Assembly: GCA_009823395.1 (NCBI GenBank)
Contig: CM020517.1
Span: forward strand, 10,815,501-10,879,500
Direction: 5' to 3'
DNA: 64,000 nucleotides
DNA from: Thamnaconus septentrionalis
Lineage: Eukaryota; Chordata; Actinopteri; Tetraodontiformes; Monacanthidae
The notes below the pieces were generated by a model that did not search any database, was not told where the DNA came from, and worked only from the letters and a program-made list of their open reading frames with translations. Made by a program: the position numbers and the translations under genes. Below are positions 1 through 10,965 of this stretch, in pieces; position 1 is the first letter of the stretch, and each line of letters starts with the position of its first letter.

Positions 1-1154
1 TCTGTGTATCGGCAGTCACAGGAAGAAAGTTGGAGAGCTACACATGCTAAGCTAATCCAAATGCTTCATTATGTGAGAAATACGAGAGGCAGGCCAGCAC
101 AGTGTTTGAAGACAACACTGTAGTTTCCAGTCAAACTGGACTGACTCGCCTTTCCGACGCTTTATCTTTATTCAGTTTCATCATATTTTGTTTTTCTTTT
201 ATGCTAGCACCTGTGGCACGGTGCTGTTCTGTGTGTGTGGTTGTCGCCTCCTCTGTGAAACTCTAGGATGGTCACATGGATTCAGAAAGGCTGAGTCCAC
301 GTACGCGGTAGTGACTCACAAATGGGCGCAATCTTCTTTCCGGGCCAAACTATCCCTTCAAACTCTGTTTGGCTCACTGTCAGAGATCGAAGCGGCCGCA
401 CCGGCGACTCCTGACCACCCAACCAAAGGACTCGTCTTTTTTTTTTTTTTTCTTTTAGAAAATCTGCCGGGGCCTTTTAATCCGAGGGCGTTCACCGCTG
501 GAGACAATCGGCTCGGTGATGAGACGGCCCCAACGTTTGTTTATCCGCCGCCCGCCGCCCTCCGCTCTGTGTCTTCTTCAGACGGTCGGCCCGTGATGGG
601 AAATCTATACGGTGCGAGAGGCCAATTTAGGCGGCTCCAGTCGCCGTTTGTTTGAAGAGCGAGCGGCCGGGCCGTAAACACGACGGGCGGCAACGCCTCT
701 GCTCCCTAAACGATCAGAGCGCGAGGAGAAGTGTGAGGACGCCTTTTTTTATTTTTTTTATTTTTTTTCCCAAGACTGGCCAGACGCAGGAGGACGTAGA
801 CTAACGTCCAGGGAAGTTTTCCGAGGCTTGTGTTGTTTGCTAGCGACCAACCTCTCGGCCTGCGCATAGAAACCGTGTGAACCAACAAGTCTTTGCCTTT
901 TTTCTTAGGCAGCCCGTCTGGCTATTTTTTTTCCCCCTTTAAAAAAAAGAAAGAATGGAAACATACAGTGTTTGTTTTTCTTAACTGCGCTCAATTTGAG
1001 CAGATTCTTCTTTTATAATCCGGGCTGCACTGCGTCTGAGCCTGCAACTTATTCCTGTTGAAGATACGGTGTATCAGGCTTAGTGGGTTGCAATTAATTC
1101 ACTGCCTCCAGGGCCTCCCTGGCTTTGTATGAGAGGTCAGACTGGGTCAGGCCA

Positions 1155-1158
<4 letters not shown>
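1..1158. other. Intergenic or intronic stretch, nothing recognised
   Basis: Mixed-composition DNA. The open frame over 188-655 is driven by a T tract and CpG-rich sequence and resembles no family. Bases 500-720 are CpG-rich. T-rich runs lie near 745-770 and 925-942. No promoter, exon pair or transposon could be identified. Confidence 0.5.

Positions 1159-1200
<42 letters not shown>
1159..1200. repeat. (TC)21 microsatellite
   Basis: Pure TC dinucleotide run of 42 bp between ordinary unique sequence. An open frame rich in Arg-Glu on the minus strand here is a translation of this run. Confidence 0.97.
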
Positions 1201-1203
<3 letters not shown>

Positions 1204-2170
1204 CCCTTCTCTGAGCATGCAGTCGGTGAGCAGACTGGATTTGTGTTGGATCAGATGAGTCCAGGCTAATTCTCTCCAGCAGCTGGTCCTTGTCACTTTG
1301 CCTTCAAAAAGCAAAGATCGTCTGCTTGTAAAAGAAAACCTTTTCACACCCTAACCCAAGCAATTCAACAGTCCTCTTGAAAATCAAAAGCAGATTTCCG
1401 ATGCTTTTTTTGTTTGTCCGTTCCGCAGGATTTTTCTTTCTTCCCCCTGCACCGCGTGGCTGTGCAGTGAACACCGCAGATCGCTCCAATCTAATTTAGC
1501 TTGTGTCATGCGTGTTCCAGCCAAGCCTCCCCTTTGGTGTCCAAGCCCGGCCATTATCTCCGCCGTCCCCCGTCCGGCTCCTGCCACTTGTCGACCGGCA
1601 GATTTTGGCCCGAGTCGCTCGCGGCTCTTCTCCCCTGTTTATTTATTTTTTTATTGGTTAGTGGCTCGGTGGGTCAGCCGGTTCGCTGCGCTTTCCGCCG
1701 CCGCCGCCGGCGTAGCAGCTCCTGCTGCATCTGTGGGAGTTGTTTGCCGAATGCTGTGTCATCAGAGCTTTTGCTGCCTTTGCCCCTGGAGCAAGCTAAG
1801 TCTAAACACAGCACTTTGTGGCTGAAAGGCCATCTGTCACGGGGAGGGAATCCGGCTCCTTTTTTCCAAAAAGCATAAACAGGGGCGGGCTGTTAAGCCG
1901 TGGCACAGCTCACTGTCATGGAAATGCCCCATCTGAGTTTGGGCTCACTCCCTAATCCCGCACCCTCCCGTCTTCGCAGCTGCTTTTCAGGGCTCGGTGG
2001 CAGCCTGCGCATACTTGCTGTCTGTTTAGTGGAGGGAGAGTCTGGGGTCTGGGAACGGCCGGCCTGCTTGTTAGCTGGAGGTTCGCAATTATGCGTACGC
2101 ATGCTGGGCTCGTCTTAACACACGCACTGGTGGGTTTAGCCAAAGATAGAAGTTCTGCATACACACACAG
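1201..2170. other. Unique, moderately CpG-rich DNA
   Basis: Overlapping short frames exist on both strands with no domain resemblance. A CCG-repeat-like cluster lies at about 1695-1712. No gene or regulatory architecture can be supported. Confidence 0.45.
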
Positions 2171-2175
2171 ACATT

Positions 2176-2178
<3 letters not shown>

Positions 2179-2210
<32 letters not shown>
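2179..2210. repeat. (AT)16 microsatellite
   Basis: Pure AT run preceded by a short AC run. It sits directly at the 5' truncation point of the SINE tail that begins at 2221, so it may have grown from the insertion junction. Confidence 0.95.
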
Positions 2211-2215
<5 letters not shown>

Positions 2216-2220
2216 CATAT

Positions 2221-2352
2221 GGCCCTGCGATGAACTGGCGACTTGTCCAGGGTGTCACCCTGCCTTCGCCCTGAGACAGCTGGGATAGGCTCCAGCAGAC
2301 CCCTGTGACCCTGAATTGGAATAAGTGGGTATAAAAGATGGATGGATGGATA
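2221..2352 (+). mobile_element. 5'-truncated tRNA-headed fish SINE (3' tail only)
   Basis: Reads 'CCTGCGATGAACTGGCGAC', then 'AGCTGGGATAGGCTCCAGC', then a GGAT tail. This is the 3' half of an abundant teleost SINE-like repeat; a longer copy lies at 30172-30550. The tRNA-like head and middle are absent. The order of blocks and the ATGG/GGAT end fix the orientation. I recognise the family by its consensus words, not by a search. Confidence 0.85.
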
Positions 2353-2738
2353 TACATATGTATATATGTATTTTTAAAGATAAAAATAATATTTTTAAAG
2401 ATAAAAATATTAATATAAAGAGAAAAATCAGCAGCTTTTTTGTGAAAGCCAAACCAGGCAGCAGCATTATGATGTGGAGCATCATAAAAATATATATTTT
2501 TTGAAAGAGCACAAACAGTAACAGTGATGTACTGTGACATAGGTTTAAAATCTGAGATACTGCAGTAATAACAATCACATAAGACGTTTTTTTCAGTGTG
2601 GAAATCTAACATTTTACACATCCACTACTCTGAACACATGGACATATGGTGACTGTATAGCCTTAAGGTAACACATCTGCAGAGTTCTCCTCTTAACGCT
2701 GCTCTTATTCCCACCTTTTTTTTTCCATTTTTTTGCAG
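2353..2738. other. AT-rich spacer, T-rich before an acceptor-like site
   Basis: AT-rich, with TATATAT and AAAGATAAAAAT runs. It ends in a strong polypyrimidine tract and CAG at 2736-2738. TTAAC at about 2694-2698 could serve as a branch point. Confidence 0.4.
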
Positions 2739-2836
2739 AACAGGTGTCGTCTGAGCTCCAACACGGCGGCCGACGAGCAGCAGCGGCCAAGAGCAGAAGC
2801 CCCCGACATCTCATATGTGACTGCGGCGAACGTGAG
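2739..2836 (+). other. Possible 98-nt internal exon (unconfirmed)
   Basis: A long T-rich tract ending in TTTTTTGCAG precedes the segment. It ends GTGAG followed by GTAATT, a good donor. Two of the three plus-strand frames are open throughout, rich in Ala, Arg, Glu and Gln; neither resembles a protein I know. 98 nt is a normal vertebrate exon size, but both signals occur often by chance. It could be an untranslated or lncRNA exon. Confidence 0.2.
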
Positions 2837-3250
2837 GTAATTATTGGGGCTGTGTCTGCCAACCCGGAGAAGATCAATTCTTTCAATCAATTCCACTTTT
2901 AAGAGGATAGGCCAGATTACCAGGGCTGAGGGCCAGCGTGGACCAGGGGCCCATAATGCTCTTAATAGGTCACTAAAATGTGCGTTAGAACCTCTGGCTG
3001 CAGCCGGCGGAGGAGCAGCAGCCATCTCGTCCTTTCACGCTCATCCATCTTCGACCTCGCTGCCCCTCCTGCGCTCCAAAATGAATTATTTGCCCAGACA
3101 CAATTGTCCATTATTGGGAGGGGGGGAAAAAAGATCAAACAAACAACAAAAAAAAATCCCCCGCGATGGCTAATATTTATCTTGACTAACTTTATTGGCT
3201 TGTTTAAAAACAATCAATGATTTCTCTTGCAATTCATTTGCAGTCGATGG
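2837..3250. promoter_or_regulatory. Candidate conserved non-coding block
   Basis: Low-repeat sequence with several homeodomain-type words (GGTAATTATTG near 2836, TCAATCAATTCC near 2883, CTTAATAGG near 2961, AACAATCAATGA near 3208). This is the composition expected of a developmental enhancer. Conservation is inferred, not measured. Confidence 0.25.
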
Positions 3251-3879
3251 CGGCACGGATCCAATTTTCCATTCCGTTTTGGCCAAGGCCACCGAATGGA
3301 TTTGTGGATCATATGGAACAGAAATGCCACAGCCGTGAAGAGTTGTCCGCATTGTGAGCAATTTGTTGAAGGCTTTTTCTTTTTTTTTTCCTTATTGAAT
3401 GACATGATCACCGTGAATAGTCCTCTGAGGGACGTGTCTGCTTTTCATTAGTTGTATCATATCTGAGAGGGAGTTGGCGGGTGTTGTGGCGGTGGTCTGA
3501 AATGTCAAAGTGCAGGCATCACTGTTTCACTTCATCAGCAGAAGATGTTTTTCAGAAATGCCAGGAATTTGTCTCCTCCTTGGAAGGATTTTCAAAATAG
3601 ACCAAGTAAAGCAAATTAATGGCGGTTATGTGGAACAAAAAAGCCACAGTCACAGTTCTAACAGTAGTTTTTGAAACTTTATCCTTTAAGAAAGTGGTCA
3701 GAAAGTCTGATTGCAGCAGAAAGGAGCATTATTAAAGAGCTTCTGCGCTGCTCCGTCATGCAGCTCTGGAGTCTTTCAGTCCATGTGCCTCGGTGCCTGA
3801 CCAGGCTTGAAGCAGGCACAAAAACACACTCGAGAAAATCTCCACGGCTGTTAAGAGCACTGAGAGTGTTTGCGTGCGA

Positions 3880-3882
<3 letters not shown>
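3251..3882. other. Unique DNA, nothing recognised
   Basis: Ordinary composition with one T tract (3377-3390). No exon pair, transposon or clear enhancer words. Confidence 0.4.
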
Positions 3883-3930
<48 letters not shown>

Positions 3931-3951
3931 CGTGTGTGCGCGCGTGTGTGT
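3883..3951. repeat. (TG)n microsatellite with CG variants
   Basis: About 44 bp of pure TG from 3883, then TGCGTG/CGCG variant units to 3951. Alternating purine-pyrimidine sequence of this length can adopt Z-DNA. Confidence 0.95.
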
Positions 3952-4494
3952 CCTGCATCGGGGTGGGGATTTTGGCCCGTCCTGCCTCTGTGGCTTGCAT
4001 CAGATAAGGCCGAGGAGTATTGACAGCGCAGGAGGGCGAGCTAGCCTAAACCCAGCCACTGTTTATTTAGACATAGCAGCAGGCTGGAAAGTCAACAGGG
4101 GAGGGAGGGGGTAGGCAGGACAGCAAACGCAACACAAGCAACCCGGTGGAAACCTGAGACCGCAGCAGACCCACGGCGGTGTCCAGCGTCTCAACCGGTG
4201 GGGTAGGGGAGGGGTGTGGGGGGCGCTCTGCGGCCCTGAGGGTGGCGCTGCGGGGACCCAGCGGAGGTGGAGGGGCGATCTGCTGTCTTGCACGGGGAGG
4301 CACGGCGAACACGGGGGGGGGGCGTTCCTCCCCGCGAGCCCAACCGCCGGGTCTGGCGCTCGGAGGGGAGGAAGGTCAGTAGGGGTGGGGGTTCATGGAG
4401 GGGTGGGAGGGGAAGGGGGGGGCATGGAGCTGTCAGCGGTGGGAGCAACAATTCATCTCGGAGCAACAAAAGAAGGACATGACACGACATGTGT
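3952..4494. other. G-rich, C-poor plus strand
   Basis: Strong G skew from about 4090 to 4440. Overlapping Gly/Arg-rich and Pro-rich frames on the two strands arise from this skew. It contains the quadruplex-prone stretch listed separately. Confidence 0.5.
4382..4422 (+). other. G-quadruplex-prone tract
   Basis: Six closely spaced runs of three to eight G in about 40 bp (GGGGTGGGGG, GGGGTGGGAGGGG, GGGGGGGG). This satisfies the four-run quadruplex rule several times over. Whether it folds in vivo is unknown. Confidence 0.6.
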
Positions 4495-4795
4495 TGCGGT
4501 AATTAAGGGAATATATTGATTAATACCCGTAAGTGTTCTGGCATTTGACTTGGGCTGAATTAGCAATTTGTTATATATGAGTGAAGGCTAACTGCCAAGC
4601 GCCTTCCATCTTTAAATACCCATCTTTTAGCTTCCCCCCCCACCCCACGCTGCTAAATCCAGCATTAGCATCTGAACTCATTAACTCCCCCCGCTTTAGA
4701 TGCGGGAAAACGATAAAAACATAATTATGTGTGGGAACTTTTACGCAAAGCGCCCAATGAGCATCTTTTGCTCACCTCTGGAACGGCGTCTTAGC
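4495..4795. promoter_or_regulatory. Candidate developmental enhancer
   Basis: AT-rich island in GC-rich DNA. It has the PBX/HOX-type word TGATTAAT at 4517-4524, GAATTAGCAATT near 4557 and the perfect palindrome CATAATTATG at 4720-4729. Dense homeodomain cores without repeats are characteristic of conserved non-coding elements. No open frame of interest. Function is inferred. Confidence 0.35.
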
Positions 4796-5179
4796 CGCTC
4801 GCCGTGGCGCCGCACAATTAACTGGGTCACGATTTAGTGCCTGGCCCAAATGCTGCAGAGAGCACTTCCTCCAGGCAGCGGCCGTACGTTAAAGACGTGT
4901 TAATCACAGATCCTTGATGACTCTGCCGCGCGTTCGCCGGAGGTCTCCTGTCGGCGGGGCTGCAAAATAGCTTTTGGAGGCTTTTCTGGACACTTCCGGC
5001 GACTCGCCCGGCGTCTGAGTTAGCATCCCTGCGCCATGGTAAATTGTTTCCCCTGATTTTTGCCCTCAGACACTGAGCTAATGACTTTCTTTTAACTATA
5101 CATTCCATTTATCCCTTATTTTCTCCCTGCTTTGCCTTCCTTTTTAAATTTTATTTTTCATCCCCCCATCCGCCACTCG
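4796..5179. other. CpG-rich then T-rich spacer
   Basis: 4780-5010 is CpG-rich; 5090-5165 is T/C-rich. No feature supported. Confidence 0.4.
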
Positions 5180-5350
5180 GCAGTCACCGGCACATACCTC
5201 TGAGACATCTGCAGAAAGGTTGGCATTAGCATGTGAAAGGGGTCCAAGGCAGACAATGCTATGCATTATGTATTCACAGCATTTGTATGAAATGCAGCCG
5301 CTGTCATTCTTGCTAGCCTGTAATCTGGTGGCAATATTTCAGGCGCTGGG
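5180..5350. promoter_or_regulatory. Candidate conserved element with octamer-like words
   Basis: Low-CpG, repeat-free sequence carrying ATTAGCATG at 5225-5233 (POU-like), ATGCAT at 5261-5266 and GGCAATATTTCAGG near 5331. The contrast with flanking G- and CTT-rich DNA suggests constraint. Not verified by alignment. Confidence 0.33.
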
Positions 5351-5584
5351 AGGGTGTGTTGAGCGGTGGGGGGATTTGGGAGGAGGACGATCGAAGGAGG
5401 ACGTGTCTGAAGGTGCTGCATCTACTGCTACTGCAACTGCGACGTGTACGCAAGACGGTCATCGCATCACGTCTACAATCCCAGCAAGCAGCCAGAGCAT
5501 CGGTAGAGGCGTCGGACCTCCGCGGTATTGGGGACGACGGACCCCCAAGAGGCCCGTGGTGACGAGGAGGTTGTTTTGTTCCCT
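5351..5584. other. CpG-rich spacer
   Basis: Contains overlapping frames in several registers and no identifiable feature. Confidence 0.35.
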
Positions 5585-5629
5585 CTTCTTCTTCTTCTTC
5601 TTCTTCTTCTTCTTCTTCTTCTTCTTCTT
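5585..5629. repeat. (CTT)15 microsatellite
   Basis: 45 bp of pure CTT. Poly-Phe/Leu and poly-Glu/Lys/Arg frames across this site are translations of the repeat. Confidence 0.96.
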
Positions 5630-6223
5630 TGCCCAGCTGAGCTGTAAATGGACCATTCTGTCGTTGACACTTGTCGTTTGTGCGGTTGTCACTTTGGAGA
5701 ATCAGCCACACATTTTTTTCCCCCGTCCCTTATACCAGCGCCTGCGAACCCACGGCGGCGAGGAGATCTTTTGAGAGGACGCGAGCCGTGAAGACAAAGT
5801 AATAATGGCGATAATAACGAGAAATATAAAACAAAACCGTCCTCTGTGTGGGAAAAAATGTTGGCTATTGTCGGACGAGCTCCAAACTCGTCAGCGCCTC
5901 CCCATGACTCCCTCGCACAAAGCCCTAACGCCCCGGACCATGTGACGGCGCCGGACACAAACTTGGACGGCTTTGGCGTCGGCCGCAAAAGTCGTCGCGC
6001 TCGTCTTTGTCTTCAGCTGTGAATGCGCTGCGTCGGGATTCGCCGGCCAGTGCCGGCCGTCTTCACGTCTGAAGTGTGTCTTTGTGAAGCGAACGATATG
6101 TATGTCGCTCCGTTTCACACTCGCACACTTTGCACTTCCTCCTCGGTCAGGGTTTATCGTGCCAGTGATTGCCAGGATTGTGTTGCGGTCGCAACCCAAC
6201 ACTTTTCAAGTCCACACAGACTG

Positions 6224-6225
<2 letters not shown>
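5630..6225. other. CpG-rich unique DNA
   Basis: High CpG density throughout with no promoter motif set. Open frames on both strands are short and unrecognisable. Confidence 0.4.

Positions 6226-6303
<78 letters not shown>
6226..6303. repeat. (AT)39 microsatellite
   Basis: About 78 bp of uninterrupted AT, the longest AT run here. It is self-complementary and able to extrude a cruciform. Poly-Tyr-Ile frames on both strands come from it. Confidence 0.97.
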
Positions 6304-6305
<2 letters not shown>

Positions 6306-6524
6306 CTTTTGCATTTGTTCTTCCGTCACTTTTGGCTCTTGTTCTTGAATGGATGGATGGATTGATACATTGATGTATACGTATAGATATTTATTTTTAT
6401 TTTATTTACAGAGTTTATACCTAATGCAAATTCTTTACTCCACTCCCTGGTTGGGCTGTTAGGCAACGGTACAATAACGTATACACCAATTCTAAAGACC
6501 AAACCATACAGTTCAATACTACAG
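6304..6524. other. AT-rich spacer between two satellite tracts
   Basis: Has a short GGAT run at 6348-6362. Otherwise unique, nothing recognised. Confidence 0.35.
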
Positions 6525-6600
6525 TAATGGATGGATGGTTGATGAATGAATGGATGGATGATGGATGGCGGATGAATGGATGGATGATACGCGGATGATT
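6525..6600. repeat. Degenerate (ATGG)n tract
   Basis: ATGG/ATGA units with several substitutions. It resembles the tail of the fish SINEs at 2221 and 30172, but no SINE body precedes it, so it may be a detached tail or an independent microsatellite. Confidence 0.8.
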
Positions 6601-8329
6601 CAAGAAATCTTGCAACAACAAACTGTGGAACCATTTTTATTTTTTTTAATCTTCTGGCTTGTAATTTCTGTCAGTGAAAGAAAATCTCCTGACACAAATC
6701 CAACTCTTTCTCCTTCTCCAGGCACGTTGCAGGGTTTTTTTTATCGCCACCCAGCGATCCGTCGTTCTCGCCCGAGCCTCGGCGTCTTCGCCCTGCGTGG
6801 ACGCCGACACTCGGTCAAGTGCTTTGCGTTGTTTGACAGGATAATCGCACGGCGTAAATATCGCTCCAGGAAATGACCCGCACGTGTTCGACCGCCAGCC
6901 GCCCAATGACTCACTGGAGTCACTTTTTAGCGGTGGAGCCTCTGTGACTCGCTGATCTGCTTGCAACTGCTTTTTCATTAACGCGGCCGTCGGCGGGCAT
7001 CAAAGAGCGAACTGCTCCTTTAAAGTCGCCGGGCTGCTCTTCCTGCGCGGCCTTGAAACGCTCTGTGCGTCGTTGCGACGTCCGTGGGCTTCTGTGACGC
7101 ACTTTCATGTGCCCCCGAATAGATCTGTCAGCCCTTCGCTCCACTTCGTCCATTGTGACACCCCCCACCCCCTCCTTTTTTTTTTTTTTGGTGCCTTTTC
7201 AGTTTGATTCTCTTTCTTCTCGGGAGGCAGTGATGGACGCTTCTGATCCCCTTTGGGTTCTTTGGCGTCGCCGCTAAAATGTGTGTTTGCACGGCTATTA
7301 GTGAGGCCCCGCTGAGGGATGAGCCTCGCACTCCTCCGACCTTCTTCTCCCTTCATCTGCCTTCATCTACCTCCCTCCGTCCGTCATGTGGTTGGGAGCT
7401 GGGTCTCGCCGACGACCTTTGGTTTTCTTATTTATTAATGTGTTTGAGGGGCCTGCTGGGGGGGGGGGTAGTTGTGTCGGCGCGGCAATGAAAAGGACGA
7501 GGCCTCGTTTTTAAAAACCCCGGTGCGATCATAACTTCGGGGGGGAGGAGGGGGATTAAAAATAAGAGTGAGAAACTTTGCAAAGTGGCCAAACAGGAAG
7601 AGTGTTCGGTTTAATCGCGGATGCTTAGTGGGCTGAGCACGCATGTGAGACACATGGCGTGCCGGTCTAATGTCTCTCCCAGGACCCCCCACCACATCCC
7701 CCGCCCCTTCCCCCCTCCCCTACCCTCATTACCAGAGAGCTGCTTAATGACAACGTCAATATTGATCACATCGCTCAGCCAAGCAGCGGAGGAGCGTGTG
7801 GTTAGTGGGCCGAGCAGACTGAGGACTTCCAATGATTTTTTTTCTCCCTTTTTTTAAAAAAAAACGAAAAAAAAACTTTTAACTCCTCATTCCTCACGCA
7901 TTCCATTTTAGCTTCCGGGACAAAAGCTCGCACTCAGCACTATTCACTTCTTACCTTCCCGCGCTCTCATTTTCTTTCGATCTCTCTCTGCGTTTCTGCC
8001 CCCCCGCCCCCGTCCTGCCTTCTCTGATTGCTTCTCCTCTGGATGGTACACGGGTTCCGCCACCTCCCAGCCAGCCGCTGCCACAGCGCTCTGTTTTGTT
8101 AGTCTGTTGCCTTTTTACCACCTTCACTAGACGGCAGATAATTGCGCGGCGGCAAGGAGTAAACGCGCTTTAGAAAGGAAAGAAGAAAAATGAAGAACAG
8201 AGTTCGATATGTAATCCATCGGCAGTAAAGAGTCCAATATGGAAGGAAGCCCGGCTGATTTCATTTGGCGTAACTTTGCCGCTCATGAACCCCCTCCCCT
8301 TTTTTTTTTTTTCACACGCGCATGAGTCT
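6601..8329. other. CpG-rich unique DNA with mononucleotide tracts
   Basis: Largely CpG-rich (6740-7130, 7260-7500) with C and T tracts near 7145-7190 and 8290-8312 and a G tract at 7460-7470. 8100-8280 is less repetitive and could belong to the enhancer-like block that follows. No coding or transposon signature. Confidence 0.4.
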
Positions 8330-8470
8330 GCAAAAAGTGCCGCTCTCGCCGACGATAATGCACCTGCTCCTTGATCAACGCGTATTGATTATCTCGCTCG
8401 CTAATTGGGCCCTAGTTAATTACTGGCAATTAAAATCATGAATGATGCATTAGCGCAGACGCAGCAGACA
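8330..8470. promoter_or_regulatory. Strong candidate homeodomain-rich enhancer
   Basis: Within 140 bp there are TTGATCAA (8371-8378), TATTGATTATC, CTAATTGGGC, GTTAATTAC (8415-8423), CAATTAAA (8427-8434) and ATGATGCATTAG. Such dense TAAT/ATTA and TGAT cores with no simple repeat are typical of vertebrate conserved enhancers near developmental regulators. Which factors bind cannot be told. Confidence 0.4.
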
Positions 8471-9333
8471 TTGCGGTTTACATATGTAAAACATGGAAAA
8501 GCCCGCCATCCCGTCGGCACTCCAGGCGATGCAAACCTCACCGTGTGCGAGGAGGAGTGCAGAGGTATGGAGGGTAAGATGTGTCGTTTCATCATGTAAG
8601 ATACGAAATACGTTTCTCACCGTATATAATTGAGAATGTAACAATCCATGTTTATTTTAGCATTTATGGTAATCGCATGATTTTTGTCGTGATAACCTAA
8701 TTGTTTTTTGCTTGTTTTACCTTTTAAGGAACCTTTGCAACGTAAACTGAAATCCTCAAGACTCACGACAGACTTAAGATTTGACATGTTGCTGTAAGTG
8801 AAGTTTAAGAGATTAGTTGCGCCAATAGTGCAACGGATACAAAACACAGACCTTTTAAAATATGCAACAGAATGTGAATCTTGTTCGCCAAGAGAGAAAT
8901 ACATGGAGGCTACATGGCAACGGTGTGGAAGCTTACTACTGCCAATGTTTACGGTTGTTTTACTTATGCTTACGCAAGCCTCAAACTAGCTACCACGCTA
9001 GCAAGCTAGCGTTTGCGTAAAAGGTTACCTCTGTGCTACTGAGTGAAAACGGAATTTGCTGCCATTTCTACCAGCGCTCTTCAGCCACATGTTGACACTG
9101 TGAAACAAAGCAAGAACATCATTTTGAACACTGACTTATAATTATTTCAAATCCACGAACCTCAGTTCAAACAATCCACAAAATCAACAAATGTAAAAGC
9201 GTCTGAACTGCCAACATTTATAGCTGCGGTTTGTTGTCTGTGTTTTAAATGGAGTTGAAAGGTTGCTTTAAATTGTTGTCCACATACACTCCCAACAACA
9301 CGTGCAGCTAAATCTTACACACTGGGCCTTTGA
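8471..9333. mobile_element. Probable decayed interspersed repeat (class uncertain)
   Basis: CpG density and texture change relative to the flanks, and the segment ends with a phrase close to 'TTACACACTGGGCCTTT' (about 9316-9332), a word common at one end of a widespread fish repeat. GCTAGC-rich words lie at 8985-9010. No coding frame or terminal repeat is clear. The assignment rests on recall of the family's words. Confidence 0.3.
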
Positions 9334-9838
9334 GCTGCTGCTAGCCACTGTACCATCAGACCGTGTCAACTGGCAGCGCAACACAGATAATGTAATTCAG
9401 GTCAGTTTGGGCTCCAGCTACTTCAGCCGAGGTTAACAAACGGTGACGGAAGGAGAAGGAACAGAGGAAACAGTGACTTTATTTAATTCCTGGGGAATAG
9501 GTAGTTGTTGTTTTCTTTATCTTTCTATTTTTTTTTTGTTTCACCTCGAGCTATCTGGTGCCTGGGATCTTCCCCTCCCAAAGCCTCGGTTGCGGGGCAG
9601 ATAAGCTCCGCTGCCTCCCCGAGCCCCCGGGTCGCATTCCTTTTGATCAAGCCTGAAGTTCAGCCGAACGTGGCTTTCACCTTTTAGCCCCGCCGTCCTT
9701 AAGCTGGTTGCTGGATGCCTCGGTGCAATTCTGCAACAACAAGAGGAAATGAAGGAAGTTTCGTCCGCTGGCACCTTATCTGGTCTGGGTCAGTGCAGTG
9801 ATCCCCGCAAATTAGCCCCGGACCTGACTGACTCACTG

Positions 9839-9840
<2 letters not shown>
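9334..9840. other. Unique DNA, nothing recognised
   Basis: Ordinary sequence with a T tract near 9528-9538. No supported feature. Confidence 0.4.
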
Positions 9841-9900
<60 letters not shown>

Positions 9901-9906
9901 TGTGTC
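9841..9906. repeat. (TG)n microsatellite, ~30 units
   Basis: 59 bp of pure TG, then TCTGTGTC. Cys-Val and Thr-His frames here are artefacts of the run. Confidence 0.97.
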
Positions 9907-10904
9907 TGCCTCCTCGCTGCTCCGAGGCCTCCGATGGTTGACAAAACGCTCAGGATTTTGTGGTCAAACATCAAAGCCACTCGATGAAGGGTGGAGCGTC
10001 CTTTCTTTCCCCTCCTCTTCCTCCTCTCCACTCCTTCTTTCCTGCAGCATGTGCTTGCACTTGGATGGGCGGTTAGATTTTTTTTTCTTTCGTCGTGGTA
10101 AACAATCCTCAAGGCTTGTGAACTCGGGCATGTGTGGACTTTGTGGTATGAGATTGCCAGCTTCTTTTTTTTCTCTTTGTCAATGCGACTCATGATTCAG
10201 TGTCTAATGGCCTCGCGGCTCACAGGAAGTGGTTTGACGTAGTGAGATGTCTCACAGTGACAAGGACATGTAGTCGGTGTTCGGAAGCAACTCCTCTGCT
10301 CAGGTTCTGGCCCAGATTGGTCCTTGTTTCCTGCTCGGCGATCCGAGATTCAATACAGGTCGAAGCAAAATGTCCCAGAATGCTTCTGGATGTGTCTTTA
10401 GGTTTATAAATCTCGGGGCCGCGGAGTTCTGCATTCCACTGCTACTGCTGGTGAGGCTGGATTCATTATTCTGGCCGCTGATAGAGCGATTACTCCGTGA
10501 CTGATTCTCCTTCTCCGCCACTTCATTCCTCCTCTGGTTGATACGCAACATTCCTCTTTGTTGCCTCTGCTGCTGAACCTTCTTAATGTGCTTTTTGTCC
10601 CCAAAAACACAGATGATAAACATATAGTTTTTACTCAAAAGAGAAAAAAAAACAAGTAGCGCGTCTGCTTTGACCGATCTTTTCCTGCAGGGTCTTTTTT
10701 CCCCCTTGTTTCCCCTCCCAGACTTTCTTTCGTAGTCCGGGCCTGCTGTTTGCGCGGGTGACTTGTTGAATGAATTGTTCCAATCTTTTTTACTGACTCG
10801 TGAGTCATGATTCCTCAGCCCTGTCCTGAGTAATGCTAACTCGCTGACATCATAGAAGTGACCTGGCGACGCGCCACTGTCGTGCGACTGCTATTCTGAC
10901 TGGA
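9907..10904. other. Unique DNA
   Basis: No simple-repeat expansion beyond short T runs near 10079 and 10165. Nothing gene-like. Confidence 0.4.
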
Positions 10905-10965
10905 TCTGATTCAGATTCAGAACTTTATTGTCATTGAACCAGACGGCACAATGATATTAAATTAC
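10905..10965. mobile_element. Short fish repeat fragment with 'ACTTTATTGTCATTG'
   Basis: The phrase 'TCAGAACTTTATTGTCATTG' followed by an A-rich stretch is a recurrent element end in teleost genomes. Only about 60 bp is recognisable, so the class (LINE end or SINE) is left open. Confidence 0.5.
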
